NCBI GenBank assembly: GCA_038501785.1
Contig: JBAMJR010000151.1
Coordinates: forward strand, 7,236,501-7,300,500
Direction of reading: 5' to 3'
Length of the DNA stretch: 64,000 nucleotides
Source of the DNA: Myoxocephalus aenaeus
Lineage: Eukaryota; Chordata; Actinopteri; Perciformes; Cottidae
Positions 26,906-38,605 of the stretch are shown in pieces. Made by a program: the position numbers and the translations under genes. Within the stretch, counting starts at the first letter, position 1; the number at the start of each line of letters is the position of its first letter. Below the pieces are notes generated by a model. It was given only the letters and a program-made list of their open reading frames with translations, searched no databases and was not told the origin of the DNA.

Positions 26906-27539
26906 CATCCTTATCTATGTGATTTTTACATATTTTGTATATATAGTACCACCACTTTAAACTGTTTTGTTGCAAAAATGATTTTCTCTTGTCCGACAAT
27001 GAAGAATTGTACTGAATGGATCTCTTTAAGCTGCGGCTGAGCAAAGAGGCGTACAGAAAGTACTTGGATTAGAATTAGAATTACAAATTAAGAATCTTTT
27101 CCAAAGGTAATTTACTGTGCAATGTGTTATATGCAGATTAACATTTACTCTAGGATTGCATTTACTTGACAAAAAACATGAATCAATCAGTGGCAGTCAG
27201 TGGAAGAAGTTCAAAGGAAGTAGAGGAGCAAAGAAAAAATAGAAGAGAAGATGACACTTGAAAACAAAGAATGAAAGAGAAGCAGAAGAAGATGGAGACT
27301 ATTTTTCTCCTCCTCTGTCCCTTTCTCCTTGGTGACACGTTCCAACAGTAAATAAATGAAAAGGAAGTGTGTATGTCTCTGTGTGTGTGAGAGAGGAACA
27401 CAACGCGAGGGAGATAGCGCAGGATTACAAGGCCCAAGAAGTGCGTATATGTTTGTACAAAAATACTCACTGCTCTCGTGCGTTGCTTCCTCTCTCTGTC
27501 TCGCTGTTTGTGAGCGTGTGTGAAAGAGACAGTATCTGA

Positions 27540-27670
27540 GGGAGCGTGTGGTGCTAGATTGATGTGTACCGCCGGCGTGGCCGTTTCTGCTGAGAACGGC
27601 CACACTCCTCTGCCTAATGATGCCACATCCATCCTGGAGCGCCGAGCGCTCCGTGGGTAGGTGTATGTGT
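27540..27670. promoter_or_regulatory. Hairpin-rich, GC-rich block, possible conserved element or structured RNA
   Basis: Two perfect inverted repeats lie 32 bp apart: GTGGCCGTT/AACGGCCAC (27577-27585, 27595-27603, 9-nt loop) and GGAGCGC/GCGCTCC (27636-27642, 27646-27652, 3-nt loop). Between them is GCCTAATGATGCCAC with an ATTA-type core. The block is GC-rich and not repetitive, unlike its flanks. Function is inferred only from structure. Confidence 0.3.
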
Positions 27671-27885
27671 GCGTTGCGTGTGTGTGTGTCCACAAGGCGT
27701 CTATCCTGAGGGCTACAACGCAGCACCTTACACAGCCTTTGATCACTCTTTATTTGGCACTGAGCATGTGTGTGTCCATATGAGTGTGTGAGTACAGGAG
27801 TGAAGGGTCCTACGCGCCCATTAATATTAAATATAGATACCCTTGTCAGTGAATTACATCCTCTCATCCCATACCCTCCTCTCAG

Positions 27886-28800
27886 GGAGGAGAGGTGAGA
27901 AGGGAGGAGACACGGGAGGTGAAGGAAGGGAGAGATAAAGTATGGAGGGGAGAGTAGGAGGACAGGAGGTGAACCGGGGGAGAGAGAGTGAGGATGGTAG
28001 AGAAAAAGGGGGTGAGGAATGGTTATTGAGAGAAGAAGGAGAGAGGAAAGAGAGTGGTGAAGAAGTAGGAAAGCACATAAGGAGGATTTGAATGGGAAGA
28101 GAGGAGTTGGAAGGCAGGGATAGATAAGGAAGAAGAGGTACAGAAGAGGATTCTGGCAGACCTTCATGATGAAAGTGGCACATACATGTTTAACTTAACG
28201 AGAGAAAGGGAGAGGTAAAGAAGACCAAGAAAGGGAGAGAGACATAGGGTAGAACAGAGAAAGTGCAGGAAGCTACAGATTAGAAGAGAATGAAGGAGAT
28301 GTGAAGGTAGAGAGGAGTAAGGGAGGAGAAAGAGGGACTACAGAGGGGACTAAGGGGTTTAGGGATGGATGGAGGGAGGGAGGAGGGGACCAGCAGATTG
28401 ATTGTGCAGAGTGTTGGAGACTTGAGGAAAGAGGGATGAGGAGAGGGGGAAAGGGAAAAGAAAACAGAGGACTGAATCCATCACTTCGAGGGAGGAACAG
28501 AGAGGAAGGCATTGGCATGCATAGACAGAAGAGAGAGCGAGAGGATCAGCAAAAGAGGAAAGAGGTAAGAATGAGTCAACAAAGTAAGCTGGAGGTAGAG
28601 CGTGAAATAGAGTAGGCAGATAGAGAGTAAGAGAGACATCAAGAGACACCAAGATTTTTTGGATGAAGATGTAAGTGAGCGAGAAGTGATTGAGTGATGA
28701 CGGATGGAGGAAAAACAACGGAGTGAACGGCAGCAGCTTTGACCTGTCATCTGTCTGTAATGAAGGAGGGAAGGGAAGAAGAGAGGAAAGGAGGAGTGAC
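27886..28800. repeat. Polypurine (plus) / polypyrimidine (minus) tract, about 0.9 kb
   Basis: The plus strand is overwhelmingly A and G (GGGAGGAGAGG-type words, GAAGAAGGAGAGAGG) with only short interruptions. It is not a simple tandem repeat. Long open frames on the minus strand here (Ser/Leu/Pro/Phe-rich) are a by-product of the skew. Confidence 0.8.
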
Positions 28801-29040
28801 AGTTTGATTTTCCTAGCCAGGCGTTCATTCTCATATTCCCTGGCAAGCTCTCACCTGATGGAAAGATGGCAGAAAATCAATAGTCCATGTGCGTAATGGA
28901 GTAATGACTCTGAGTGTATGTGTGTGTATGTGAGTGTGTGGATAATGATAAGTGTGTGTGTATCTGCCCGATCCCTAAGCAATCACAGCTTAAGCCAGTC
29001 CCAAGGGGTGGGGGCCACTTTAACTAACAACTTCATTACT

Positions 29041-29057
29041 GCAGCCGCAGCCGCAGC

Positions 29058-29093
<36 letters not shown>

Positions 29094-29102
29094 CACACAC
29101 AC
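29041..29102. repeat. (GCAGCC)3 hexamer plus (CA)n
   Basis: Three GCAGCC units are followed by about 22 CA units with one CG variant. Confidence 0.93.
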
Positions 29103-29879
29103 CAACCCATGCCCTAACACAAACCCTGTTGATCATTCACTAAAGACTTTTAACTTTTACAAATACAGTTCAGTCAGAAAATGTACATCAATTCCAGTTT
29201 TATTTTGAAATGATCTCACATGCTTTTTACATTCAAACATTTGATTTGAAAACGTCCATCTACAGTCACCAGTGATTCACCGTGAATGTACATTTGTTGT
29301 CAAGGACTGTGTGATGTCCACTGGTGGTACCTACAGTGATGTAAATACACCCAAATACATAAGTTATAAGAAGACAATTTCCTTTTCTTTAAAGGGCTAC
29401 GAACGGTCCAGGTGTATCATCATGGTATCCCTTTGTGTGTGTGTGTGTGTTCATCCCAACAGCCCTCAAAGTGTTCCCAGTCTCTGCCAAGTTGTTCTGA
29501 GGCTGTGAAAACATTCCCAGTTCTGGGAATGCGAGGCCCTAGCGCGCGCACACACATACACACACACTCAGACACACAGAGACACACACACACGCAGAGA
29601 TGCACCTCAATCAACCAATTAGGTCATCAAGGGGATCTCTCATCACGAAAACAGGCTCACTGCCATGTCCAAATGATGGGGTGGCGACGCACAAACACAC
29701 CCACACACATATGTGCACGCACACACAAACTCAGCCGTGATCCTTGTCTGGCTCCAAACTCAAAGAGATCCACATACACACGATTACATACACACGGCCT
29801 CTGTGGAAACACAAGCACACACACATACCAACACAATTCAAACACACACATGGCCCCCTACTCATTATGGGTCCACTGA

Positions 29880-30120
29880 TCAAAAAGAATGATGCTCCCC
29901 GTAACTATCTACCAGAGGAGGGTGTAGAGAAAAGAGAAATTTGGACAAAAGGCGGCCCGTTGCGGCACGGCGATGGCGCAGACCGGCAGCTCATGGCGGC
30001 AGCCCCCTCTGTTTACTAGCGGCTAATTAATTCGCCACATATGCTGAGAACATCTGTCGCTAGTGACCTGCCGGGAGAGCAGAGGACGCACTGCTGCGAC
30101 GGCCCGCTCCCCCCCCAACT
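29880..30120. promoter_or_regulatory. GC-rich unique block, possible regulatory element
   Basis: The block is locally GC-rich with several CpG (GCGGCCCGTTGCGGCACGGC, GATGGCGCAGACCGGCAGC), then GGCTAATTAATTCGCC. It is more CpG-rich than the rest of the window but too short for a classical CpG island. No promoter can be assigned. Confidence 0.25.
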
Positions 30121-30299
30121 CTCATTAGCACACACACATACGGTTTCAAACACGCAGAAAGAGGGACACACACATACACGGATGCATGTATGCACGTGTG
30201 TGTTCAGACACACATTGCTTCACATACCACGATGTTGCTCGGCCGATGTGGAGACACAGACACAAACTTTGACGTGGCAGTAGTTCGGCACTAATGCAA

Positions 30300-31690
30300 G
30301 AATATTAGAGATTCAAAGCATGGAACAATTCAAAACCAATTACACTCATGCATACAGGATTCTGAGCTATAATTTGCCACATTTTGGTGCAATTATCTAC
30401 AATATCAATGTTCATTAATTTTACGAGGAATAACTAGAATTTATCTATACTTAAATCACAGATTTGGGTTAAGAGCTAAGAGTTTTTTTAAAGCTGTGTT
30501 TTCCGGATATTAAGCATTAACTTGCAGTTGACCAAACAATGTAATATTGGTATTCTGTGTAGGTGTAGTCAGTTGAAGGGCAGTCAACTTTCAAAGTTGT
30601 CACAAAATCTATTCGATGTGGGCAGATATTAGTGAAAAGACAGATGCAGTTACTTTTAGGATCCCTATATTGCCACTTTATTACAATATCTAATACAACT
30701 TATAAATGAATAGAAAACACTCCAATTTCAATATATTTGTATAATCCTAATTGTCATTTGGTGTTTATGTGTTTGTGTATTTTGGAGCAAGAAGCAGTTA
30801 ACACACATTCATCCAAGCTAGGTTTGTGTGTTTAGTTGTAAAAATAAAATGTGTTTTATTGCTTTGTTAATCCACATTAAAGACACAGACAAATAAAAAT
30901 GAACACTATATCAGATATAATGATAGAATTTAAAAATACCATGTTAGTGTCTCAGGGTATTTGTATTTCATTAGTAAAATTATGTAATAATCAAAACCAC
31001 ATTTTTTAGCCACATTTTGCTCTTTTTGCAATTTATCACTGCAGCTGTCAGTGAGTTTGTGTTCATCGGTTTCCACATATGTGTAAACTATATGTTTTTG
31101 AATCTGTAATTCAGCAGTTACGGCCTATTCCACACCTTTAGTAATATTTAACACACTTTTTGTCTGCCACTCTGCCCTTCATGCTGCATTGTGCCGAAGC
31201 CAAACTTGGCAAAATAAAAAAGTGAAGCCCTGCGAGTGTGCAAAGCGCAGCACCAGCAGAAAAACTCTCACCAGCCAATCAGATTCATTAACCTCCACTA
31301 TCCCACAATCCCCCTAGGGGGACCTACAAAGACAAAGACAAACTCTCCCCTTGTGTCCTGCATGTCCCCCTCTTTCTCCTCCCACACTCCATAACACACA
31401 CCCAGTGCCCCCACCCTCCCTCATACGCCAAACAACCAGCTTTCAACATAGGAATAACTAGCAGGAACACAATTATCAAAGTACAGGTCTAACTTCTTGC
31501 TACTAAATAGACTACGAAACCACACTTTTTGAGGATTTATGTGAATGTTCTCATAGTTAAGCATCGATGTGCATTGATGGTCCTAACCCTAACCCTTTGA
31601 CTGAAGCTACTGATAGCTGACATCTAAAGGAATTATTATGTAATTTAAGAATATTGCATGAATTTCATGATATTTATGTAAAATCATAAA
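30300..31690. other. AT-rich non-coding stretch
   Basis: Unique DNA; a C-rich patch at 31290-31440 has no open frame of note. The short telomere-like run lies near the right end. Confidence 0.5.
31582..31596. repeat. Short telomere-like CCCTAA run
   Basis: CCTAACCCTAACCCT, two and a half vertebrate telomere units. Too short to imply a telomere fusion. Confidence 0.8.
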
Positions 31691-31698
31691 TAAATTAC

Positions 31699-31822
31699 AT
31701 CTCGTCAGTCAGCAGGTCATCAAAGTCGTCACCTGTTAATCTGGTAAAGAATCAATTGAAGCATTAACATGTGTTCTGAGTTCTCCTCTCCTTCAGCTCC
31801 ACTGACAGCCTTTAATGCAGCC
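31699..31822 (+). repeat. Diverged direct duplication, copy A
   Basis: About 125 bp with the ordered words GTCAGTCAGCAG, CACCTGTTAATCTGGTAAAG, AATCAATTGAAG, CTGAGTTCTCCTCTCCTTCA, GCTCC and TTTAATGCAG. The same words recur in the same order in copy B at 31919-32048. The copies differ by substitutions and small indels, so the duplication is old. Confidence 0.6.
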
Positions 31823-31918
31823 AGTCAGTCAGAGAAGCAGCCAGTCAACTACTCTTGCCGTAACTTCGTCAACCGACCACTGAACAAGTCCACAAGTCAG
31901 CCACTCGGGCCGACCAGG

Positions 31919-32048
31919 CATCCAGTCAGTCAAGCAGCCACCCAGCCGGTGAGCCCCCCACCTGTCCCTGCTAATTTGGTGAGGAATCAATTAAGGCTGT
32001 GTTTGCTGAGTTCTCCTTGCCTTCAGCTCATCTGCTCCTCTCTAATGC
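31919..32048 (+). repeat. Diverged direct duplication, copy B
   Basis: This is the second copy: CAGTCAGTCAAGCAG, CTGCTAATTTGGTGAGGAAT, CAATTAAGGCTG, GCTGAGTTCTCCTTGCCTTC, AGCTC, CTCTCTAATGCAA. It is separated from copy A by about 100 bp of degenerate CAGTCAG-type repeats (31818-31935). The ATTA cores are kept in both copies. Confidence 0.6.
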
Positions 32049-32249
32049 AATTGTCCTGTGTGCTGCGTGCAGAGCGGCATAATAAAGTGATAAGGCTAAT
32101 CAGGTTGGCTGCTCCTCTCCTCTCCCCATACGCACACTACACTTATTCTATTAGATGTGTAATGAGATTCTGCACTCCATCAACACGATGCTGCTATGCG
32201 TGTGTGTGCATGAGAAAAAGTGTGTCTTTATGTGTGTGTGAAAGTATGA

Positions 32250-32251
<2 letters not shown>

Positions 32252-32312
<61 letters not shown>
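32252..32312. repeat. (GT)n microsatellite
   Basis: 30 pure GT units. Confidence 0.97.
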
Positions 32313-32314
<2 letters not shown>

Positions 32315-32670
32315 CGAGAGAGCTTCTGTTCTAGCAGAGGAAATTTGCTCCATTTACATTCTATCATTAGCTTGAAACAAATGTGCCCTTGAGCTTAGCG
32401 CCCCTGTCTCTCTCGGTTGCAAACACTTTACTTTGGCAGGCGATCATAGTAACATGCTTGTGCACGCACAGATGCACACAGACAAACACACACACACACT
32501 CAAGTAACACACTTCAGCATATAATCTAATAGCGAAATGAACAAACACAACTAACGGCACAAAGTATTACTCAAATGAACGTTCAGTGCTGCATGTGCGG
32601 GTGTGAGATCATTAGTCTGGGAATCATCGTACTTTTCATTAAGTAAACATGCATGTAAGTAGATATGTGT

Positions 32671-32671
<1 letters not shown>

Positions 32672-32735
<64 letters not shown>
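32672..32735. repeat. (CA)n microsatellite
   Basis: 32 pure CA units. Confidence 0.97.
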
Positions 32736-32738
<3 letters not shown>

Positions 32739-32985
32739 TTTCACTTCTATCCATCCCTTATCCATACACAACAACCACATCTTACCTATCACATACGGTA
32801 CACACATTCGACCAACTGACACACACACACTGGCACCATCCATCCAGACAAGTAGAGAGAGTGATGGTTAAGTAGAGGTAGAGGACACAGGGCTCTATGA
32901 GGTGGAGAACAGTTCTGGTCAATGGGCCAGATAATGAGTTGCCATAAACAGGAGCAGTCTTCCACTGTCCAGCTCAGCTCATTAC

Positions 32986-33188
32986 CATAGCTAGCATATG
33001 TAATCAGTGTGTTGCTGGGGCGTGTCTTAATGTACTCTACTCTGCCGTTCTCAAAGACAGGGCTGGAGCCCACCGGGTGGGTCACAAGAAGGTAAGAATG
33101 GATCAGTGGATCATCCTCAGGAAACATCGGTGATTGGTATTCAAAGCTTCGGAGAGTAACGAGACCCAAGTCTTCTCCGTTGCAACGA
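32986..33188 (-). CDS. Candidate internal coding exon, phase 2 in, phase 1 out (partial)
   Basis: On the minus strand an acceptor CCTATAAACTACAG precedes 203 bp open in one frame, ending GCTATG|GTAATG. The peptide reads RCNGEDLGLVTLRSFEYQSP, MFPEDDPLIHSYLLVTHPVG, SSPVFENGRVEYIKTRPSNT and LITYASYG. It has the mixed polar/hydrophobic texture of a folded beta-rich domain and little low-complexity sequence. The frame stays open about 190 bp beyond the proposed donor. The donor is weak, and a strong donor (AAG|GTAAGAATGG) lies on the opposite strand inside the same block, so strand is not certain. I do not recognise the domain. An old transposable-element ORF fragment is the main alternative. Confidence 0.38.
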
Positions 33189-33343
33189 CTGTAGTTTATA
33201 GGCTAAATAAGCTAATAAAGAGTACATTAAGTGGTGCTCAATTTTAGTCGCCCCAAAATAATTTTCATGAAATAAAAATGGCAAATTATGTTGAAGCATG
33301 AAGTCAATAAGACTGCAAGCAATATACAAAGCACAAGCTTACA

Positions 33344-33346
<3 letters not shown>

Positions 33347-33401
<55 letters not shown>
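33347..33401. repeat. (TA)n microsatellite
   Basis: 27 pure TA units, the longest AT-dinucleotide array in the window and self-complementary. Confidence 0.97.
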
Positions 33402-33403
<2 letters not shown>

Positions 33404-34239
33404 CCTCTTTTGTGATGGACTTCATTAACATAAATCAGTGGGAAGACAAAACAACAGAGGGTATACAGTATATGGGCATTTCGGAGGCCAGAAAGCTGTC
33501 ACAGAGACATAATTAGAAAACACGTACACACCCTCACACACATACAAACACAATATCAAGCTGTGCACATCCTCATTAACTCCTCGAGTATGATAAAACA
33601 CGGTTCTCTCTCATCCCACCCAAGATTCCATAAAGAGGAGATAGCATTTCAAGCTGCCGACACTAAATCTCTAATTATAACTTTATTTGAAGAAAACAAG
33701 GGAGCACTTAATAAGCAAATGAGAGTGATAATAACTTGGAATATGGATTGGACCTAACAGACTAGATTATAGGGGTGAACCCCTGCTGAGAGAGAGAGAG
33801 AGAGTTGTAAATAACGTGACAGAACGAGTAAATTATGAAGCTAAATACTCAAAGCTGCAATTATGGCTTTCTTTGAATAGACAGATGAGTGGGTATGAGG
33901 ATGATCGGATAATAAAAAAAAGTTAACTGCCTTCCTCATTTTCTCTCATCCACACAATAGACACTCAATTTTGCATCGCTATGCTGCTTTTTACTTATTC
34001 TGTCTTGGTTGTAGTTTTCCGTTGTGTTTTGTTGTCCAGGATTTTAAAACATAGACAGTGAAGTTATTTCAAATGAGAAAGTAAAGATACAAACATTTCT
34101 CCTGGTTTATTTAAACTCTTTAAAGGGGTCCTGACTCTGAAGGAGCTTTGTCAAGTCTCAGAAATAACCTGATACTCTCACCAGAGTTGCGTTTACTTGG
34201 GCGTGGAGAGGTTTTAACAGAAAGCCTGCGGTAAAGATA

Positions 34240-34730
34240 TGGGAAAGATATGGGTCAAGAGCAGAATCCCACCGATATTGGACTGAAATTCTGATATTGA
34301 TATATTAGCTGATGCTGTCAATCAAACTTGAATTAAGAAAAATAATCAAATACACAAACTGCAAGTCCTGAACAAAACCGTTTGGTTCTGTATATATTTA
34401 ACGTTACCATTACATTCCTCTTTATGTTATAATGTACAGGCAAAACGTGCTAAGATGCTCGCTGTGCCAGTGCTGAGAGTATTGTAGCAAGAGCGATGGG
34501 CATACAGACTTCATTTCCCATCATGCCTGTCTAGTAGTTGTTTAGTTTGTTTTAAGCAAGTGTTAAATTATCCACCATCTCTCTGCATTATATTCGAAAA
34601 AAAGAAAGTTTTCATATTGGTGCATATAGCGTATACATATCCAACAACAAACACGGCAATAGCAATAATTCTGTGATCGATCAATATACACGAGTTGGGC
34701 TTTGAATTTGAAACGCTACAGTACTGATAA
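34240..34730. repeat. Probable old DNA-transposon-derived repeat
   Basis: It contains CCACCGATATTGGACTGAAA with further GATATT words, and ACTTCATTTCCCATCATGCC, both common inside fish interspersed repeats. The second also resembles the ACTACAATTCCCA-type promoter motif, but no gene start is evident. No termini were found. Confidence 0.3.
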
Positions 34731-34834
34731 AGAAATGTACATTTATTTTAGGACAGCAAATATGGCCACTCACACATTAGCCAGGAATATTCTACTGTAA
34801 TAGCTATTGTGACAATGTTAATACACATAATGTC

Positions 34835-35090
34835 GTCTAATCTGCACGGTCTTCGTCAGGCAAACATCCATGTGAGCAAAACTAAAACCAGCCTCCAGTC
34901 ACAGAGTGACAAACCTTTTCTCTGTTTAAGACCTTTCAGGTCGAAACGTTGTACTCATACACACTTTGGAGCTTGGAGATTCCAGTCTGGGACAGCGTCT
35001 CCTTTTCCTTTGATGCTTTTTTTGTCCTGCACCTTTACTCAACGGCTAGATGTGCACATTTTTTTGCAGGGTTGTTTTACCCATCGCTGA
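34835..35090. repeat. Dispersed repeat with GGTCGAAACGTTG core
   Basis: ACCTTTCAGGTCGAAACGTT and GGAGCTTGGAGATTCCAGTC are characteristic words of an interspersed repeat found widely in fish, possibly Penelope-like. TTCGTCAGGCAAACAT at the left end fits as its inverted partner. The 93-codon plus-strand frame here is incidental. Confidence 0.45.
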
Positions 35091-35582
35091 AAGACACACA
35101 GGCTATTCAAAGGCAAAGTGTTATTCATTTTGACAGCCTGACAAAAAGGCAAAGACCTCAAACCCACAACATAATTAAATAATGTCATGTGTCTTAACCC
35201 ACTGAGCTGTCTGAAAGAATAACAATCCTATCTCATCTTGTGGTACAAGTCAGTGTAGTTGTAGTTAGTCGTTGGGCCTGTTATGACTTTTCAACCCCAA
35301 TTTAACACACGATCCCAGATCACACCAAGGGCTCTCTCCCTTTTTGTCCATCACATTCTCTTTCACTTTCTCTCTGTAACCCCTTTTATTCCGCTCAGTC
35401 TTACATTTCCAGTCTGTTCCTGAATCTCTTTAGATTTGTCTTGAGCTACAGGATATGAAATTGACTTGTAAAGAGGAGACAAGTATTCACAGAGGGTTTT
35501 GCCATTCAAGGTTGATTTCATTTTATTCGCTATCAGGACTGTCTGTCTGTTTGCATGTTAAAGATATGAGCAGGGTGTGCAT

Positions 35583-35584
<2 letters not shown>

Positions 35585-35668
<84 letters not shown>
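35585..35668. repeat. (GT)n microsatellite
   Basis: 42 pure GT units. Confidence 0.97.
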
Positions 35669-35669
<1 letters not shown>

Positions 35670-35802
35670 GCTCCATGCTTTGTATTGCTGCCATTCAGCC
35701 AGCTGTACATATGTCACACAATCTCACTTTCTATACATGGTTATATTTGACATATGCTTAACCGGGGCCAGAGGGGATCGCTTGCAGCAGTGTGTGCTTA
35801 TA

Positions 35803-35805
<3 letters not shown>

Positions 35806-35851
<46 letters not shown>
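35806..35851. repeat. (GT)n microsatellite
   Basis: 23 GT units. Confidence 0.96.
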
Positions 35852-35854
<3 letters not shown>

Positions 35855-35998
35855 AGCAGCAGTGTGTGGTCCTGTACCAATCCAATGAAGTTGTCTGAGA
35901 ATGACAGCTTCATTATCTTATATGAAAGTGGGACAAATGGAGGCTTGTCTCTCTATCACTCTGAGTGTAAGTATGGAGAGCTGAAAAAACTGAAACCT

Positions 35999-36001
<3 letters not shown>

Positions 36002-36087
<86 letters not shown>
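36002..36087. repeat. (CA)n microsatellite
   Basis: 43 pure CA units, opposite in sense to the two GT tracts just to the left. Confidence 0.97.
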
Positions 36088-36089
<2 letters not shown>

Positions 36090-36411
36090 GTTATAATTCC
36101 TTTGACTTTCTTTTCTTTGTTTCCCAACTTGTCTCAGGCTTTAATTCCCCATCTCTCTCACACTCTTTCTCCTGATGTGTGTGTGGTGTGTTTGTCTGTG
36201 TGTGTTGGCAGCTGGGACCAGTAAGTGATGACTGTGTCTAAATGTTGATCACTGGGAGATGCTCTGTTGTTCTGAAATGTGGTGGTAGGGGAGATATGTG
36301 TCTGTGTGTGCGTGTTTTTGGGGGTCGCTGGCAGATGTCAAACAGTTGAAGCCTCACACAGACGTGCTGACAACTCTCTTAGTAACTGGGCACCTTAGGG
36401 GGGCAAGACAG

Positions 36412-36434
36412 GTGTGTGTGTGTGTGTGTGTGTG

Positions 36435-36478
<44 letters not shown>
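36412..36478. repeat. (GT)n microsatellite with GAGA interruption
   Basis: GT units broken once by GAGA at 36434. Confidence 0.95.
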
Positions 36479-36693
36479 AGAAAGAGGGAAACAGACGTGA
36501 CCTACCCCCCTCCATCCCATCCCATCTGCATCCTGACATCTGACAGGGGCATCACACCAGGCCAATCCACCAATCTGTGTGTGTGTGTTACCTCATATCC
36601 AATAGAAAGGTAATCGTATGTAAATGAGTCCACATATGTCATCCATGAGAAGATGGGGATGGACACACACACACTTTTCCCCTTCTCTATTAC

Positions 36694-36695
<2 letters not shown>

Positions 36696-36781
<86 letters not shown>
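36696..36781. repeat. (CA)n microsatellite
   Basis: 43 pure CA units; inverted to the GT tract 220 bp left. Confidence 0.97.
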
Positions 36782-36786
<5 letters not shown>

Positions 36787-37083
36787 GCCCTCAGGGTTCT
36801 GGGGTCTCGGCCCCTGTCTGATTTCTTTGGGTCAGTTTCTCACAGTTCTGACAGGGTCACACACCTCTCCTCTCATTATTAACCTGCAGTAAAACCCCAA
36901 GCAGCCAAACATTGAGCGAATATATTGGTGTGTGTGAGTGATTTAGAGAGTTTAGTGTGTGTGTGAAGAGAGAAAAATGACAAACTGTTCATGTGTATGT
37001 GGGAAAGAGATTGAGACAGAGAGAGATGGAGAAACTGAGGTGTATGTAGGTGTGTTTAGAGCGACAGATAGATAGAGAGTCAC

Positions 37084-37088
<5 letters not shown>

Positions 37089-37142
<54 letters not shown>
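37089..37142. repeat. (GT)n microsatellite
   Basis: 27 pure GT units. Confidence 0.97.
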
Positions 37143-37143
<1 letters not shown>

Positions 37144-37320
37144 TCTCCTCGGGGCATTACCTATCACATTAGCAATATGACAGACTGCCCAGCCTCCTCT
37201 CTCATTTCCTGTCAATCAAGCACTATACATTACATTCAGCCAACAATACCTCACTTTAAAGAGAGAAACCACCCAATTACAGTTTCAACATGCTGCTCCC
37301 ATGGTTTAGGACAGTTTAAT

Positions 37321-37342
37321 GTATATATATATATATATATAT
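37321..37342. repeat. Short (TA)n microsatellite
   Basis: 11 TA units. Confidence 0.93.
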
Positions 37343-37752
37343 GAACATCCAGCACCATTTAGCAGCCTTTACCCTCATAGCTCTGATCTGAAGCCATGTC
37401 CCCGCAGACATGTACAGTCCCACATAGACAGCTTTCACTTTAATTTGGTTATAATATTATGCAAAATTGCCATGAGGGAGATGAAGAAACATAAATATTT
37501 TGTGAATAAATGATGGGTGCAGCGCATATATAAGTTTTCACCTGTTATTCAGGCTTTTGTAGAGACTGTAAACGAAAACTGCAACAGTATAAGAATAGAG
37601 GCGAGGGGATCAAAGTGACTTGCAGAAAAAACAAAAAAGTGTGTGTGTGTGTGTGTACATGCGTGTCCTTTACTTTCTGCTCCCATGATCCACAGTTTGC
37701 TGTAAAAAATGAAATCCCCTCTAAATTCCATCACAGTCACCGACAGGATTAT

Positions 37753-37818
<66 letters not shown>
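37753..37818. repeat. (GT)n microsatellite
   Basis: 33 pure GT units. Confidence 0.97.
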
Positions 37819-37823
<5 letters not shown>

Positions 37824-37893
37824 ACAGGTGATGAGAGAGTCCTGCAGTACTGTGGTCACTGCTGATGCACAATAGGCTTATGACCAACACCTC

Positions 37894-37895
<2 letters not shown>

Positions 37896-37961
<66 letters not shown>

Positions 37962-37971
37962 GTGTGTGTGT
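37896..37971. repeat. (GT)n microsatellite
   Basis: About 37 GT units with one TT interruption near 37961; same sense as the tract 80 bp left. Confidence 0.96.
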
Positions 37972-38389
37972 AATAGCAAGTAAGTGTAAGCAGAGCTGTG
38001 ACCAACAGGAGAGGCTCCTGAATGATAAACAGAGACAGTCTGACATATGTCTTTGTTCCTTCTTTCATTGTCTTTATCTATCACTCCATCTATCTCTGAA
38101 TACTTCACATGTGTGAATATCAACAAATGCACAGACACAATGGGTAGTTGAGGCTTTGACACATTTGTCACTGAATATATTTCATCAAGCAAATACATAT
38201 GTTTTTTTTCGAGTGCAGGACTTTGACACTGCTTACTCTCATTATGTGTAGGGAAAAAACAAACACTTGCTAACATTTAACCACAACACATTGTGAGCAA
38301 AGTTAACACTTTGTATCTCATGCTTCAAGTCACTTTTGACTTTGTCAATATCTTACCAAGACCACAATCTTATCCTTACAATAATCAAG

Positions 38390-38605
38390 ATATTTGAGTG
38401 CCTAATAATAATCATACAAAAGTCTAATCATACTTTAGTTGCTACTAGTGGATATTGCCACTTTTTTTGTGACTGGGTAGATCAACAAAATTCTCCAAAT
38501 TTTGTTGATAAAGAAATTAAATTACAGCAACCTCAAGTGGCCATTTGAGGAACTGCAGCTTTTTGGCACTTCCGCGTTGGCTTCATTACTCAGCAAGGTT
38601 TCCGC
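38390..38605. repeat. Teleost dispersed repeat (CAAGTGGCCATTTGAGGAAC)
   Basis: The words CAACCTCAAGTGGCCATTTG and TTTTTGGCACTTCCGCGTTG followed by GCTTCATT are those of a common short interspersed fish repeat, here read on the reverse of its usual orientation. No coding capacity. Confidence 0.45.

Noticed and set aside
27211..28167. 318-codon minus-strand open frame, the longest in the window
   Set aside because: It lies mostly in the polypurine tract; the product is Ser/Leu/Pro/Phe and His/Thr low-complexity sequence with no domain or splice support.
31582..31596. Interstitial telomere marking a chromosome fusion
   Set aside because: Only two and a half units; expected by chance in a window this size.
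31818..31935. Degenerate CAGTCAG-type repeats considered as a CRISPR-like array
   Set aside because: Units are short, irregular and without spacers; the DNA is eukaryotic.
31769..32392. 207-codon plus-strand open frame
   Set aside because: It runs through the duplicated CAGTCAG-rich block and into a (GT)n array; composition follows the repeats, with no family resemblance.
34515..34540. ACTTCATTTCCCATCATGCC as a bidirectional promoter motif
   Set aside because: It lies inside a probable dispersed repeat with no nearby exon or CpG-rich start region.
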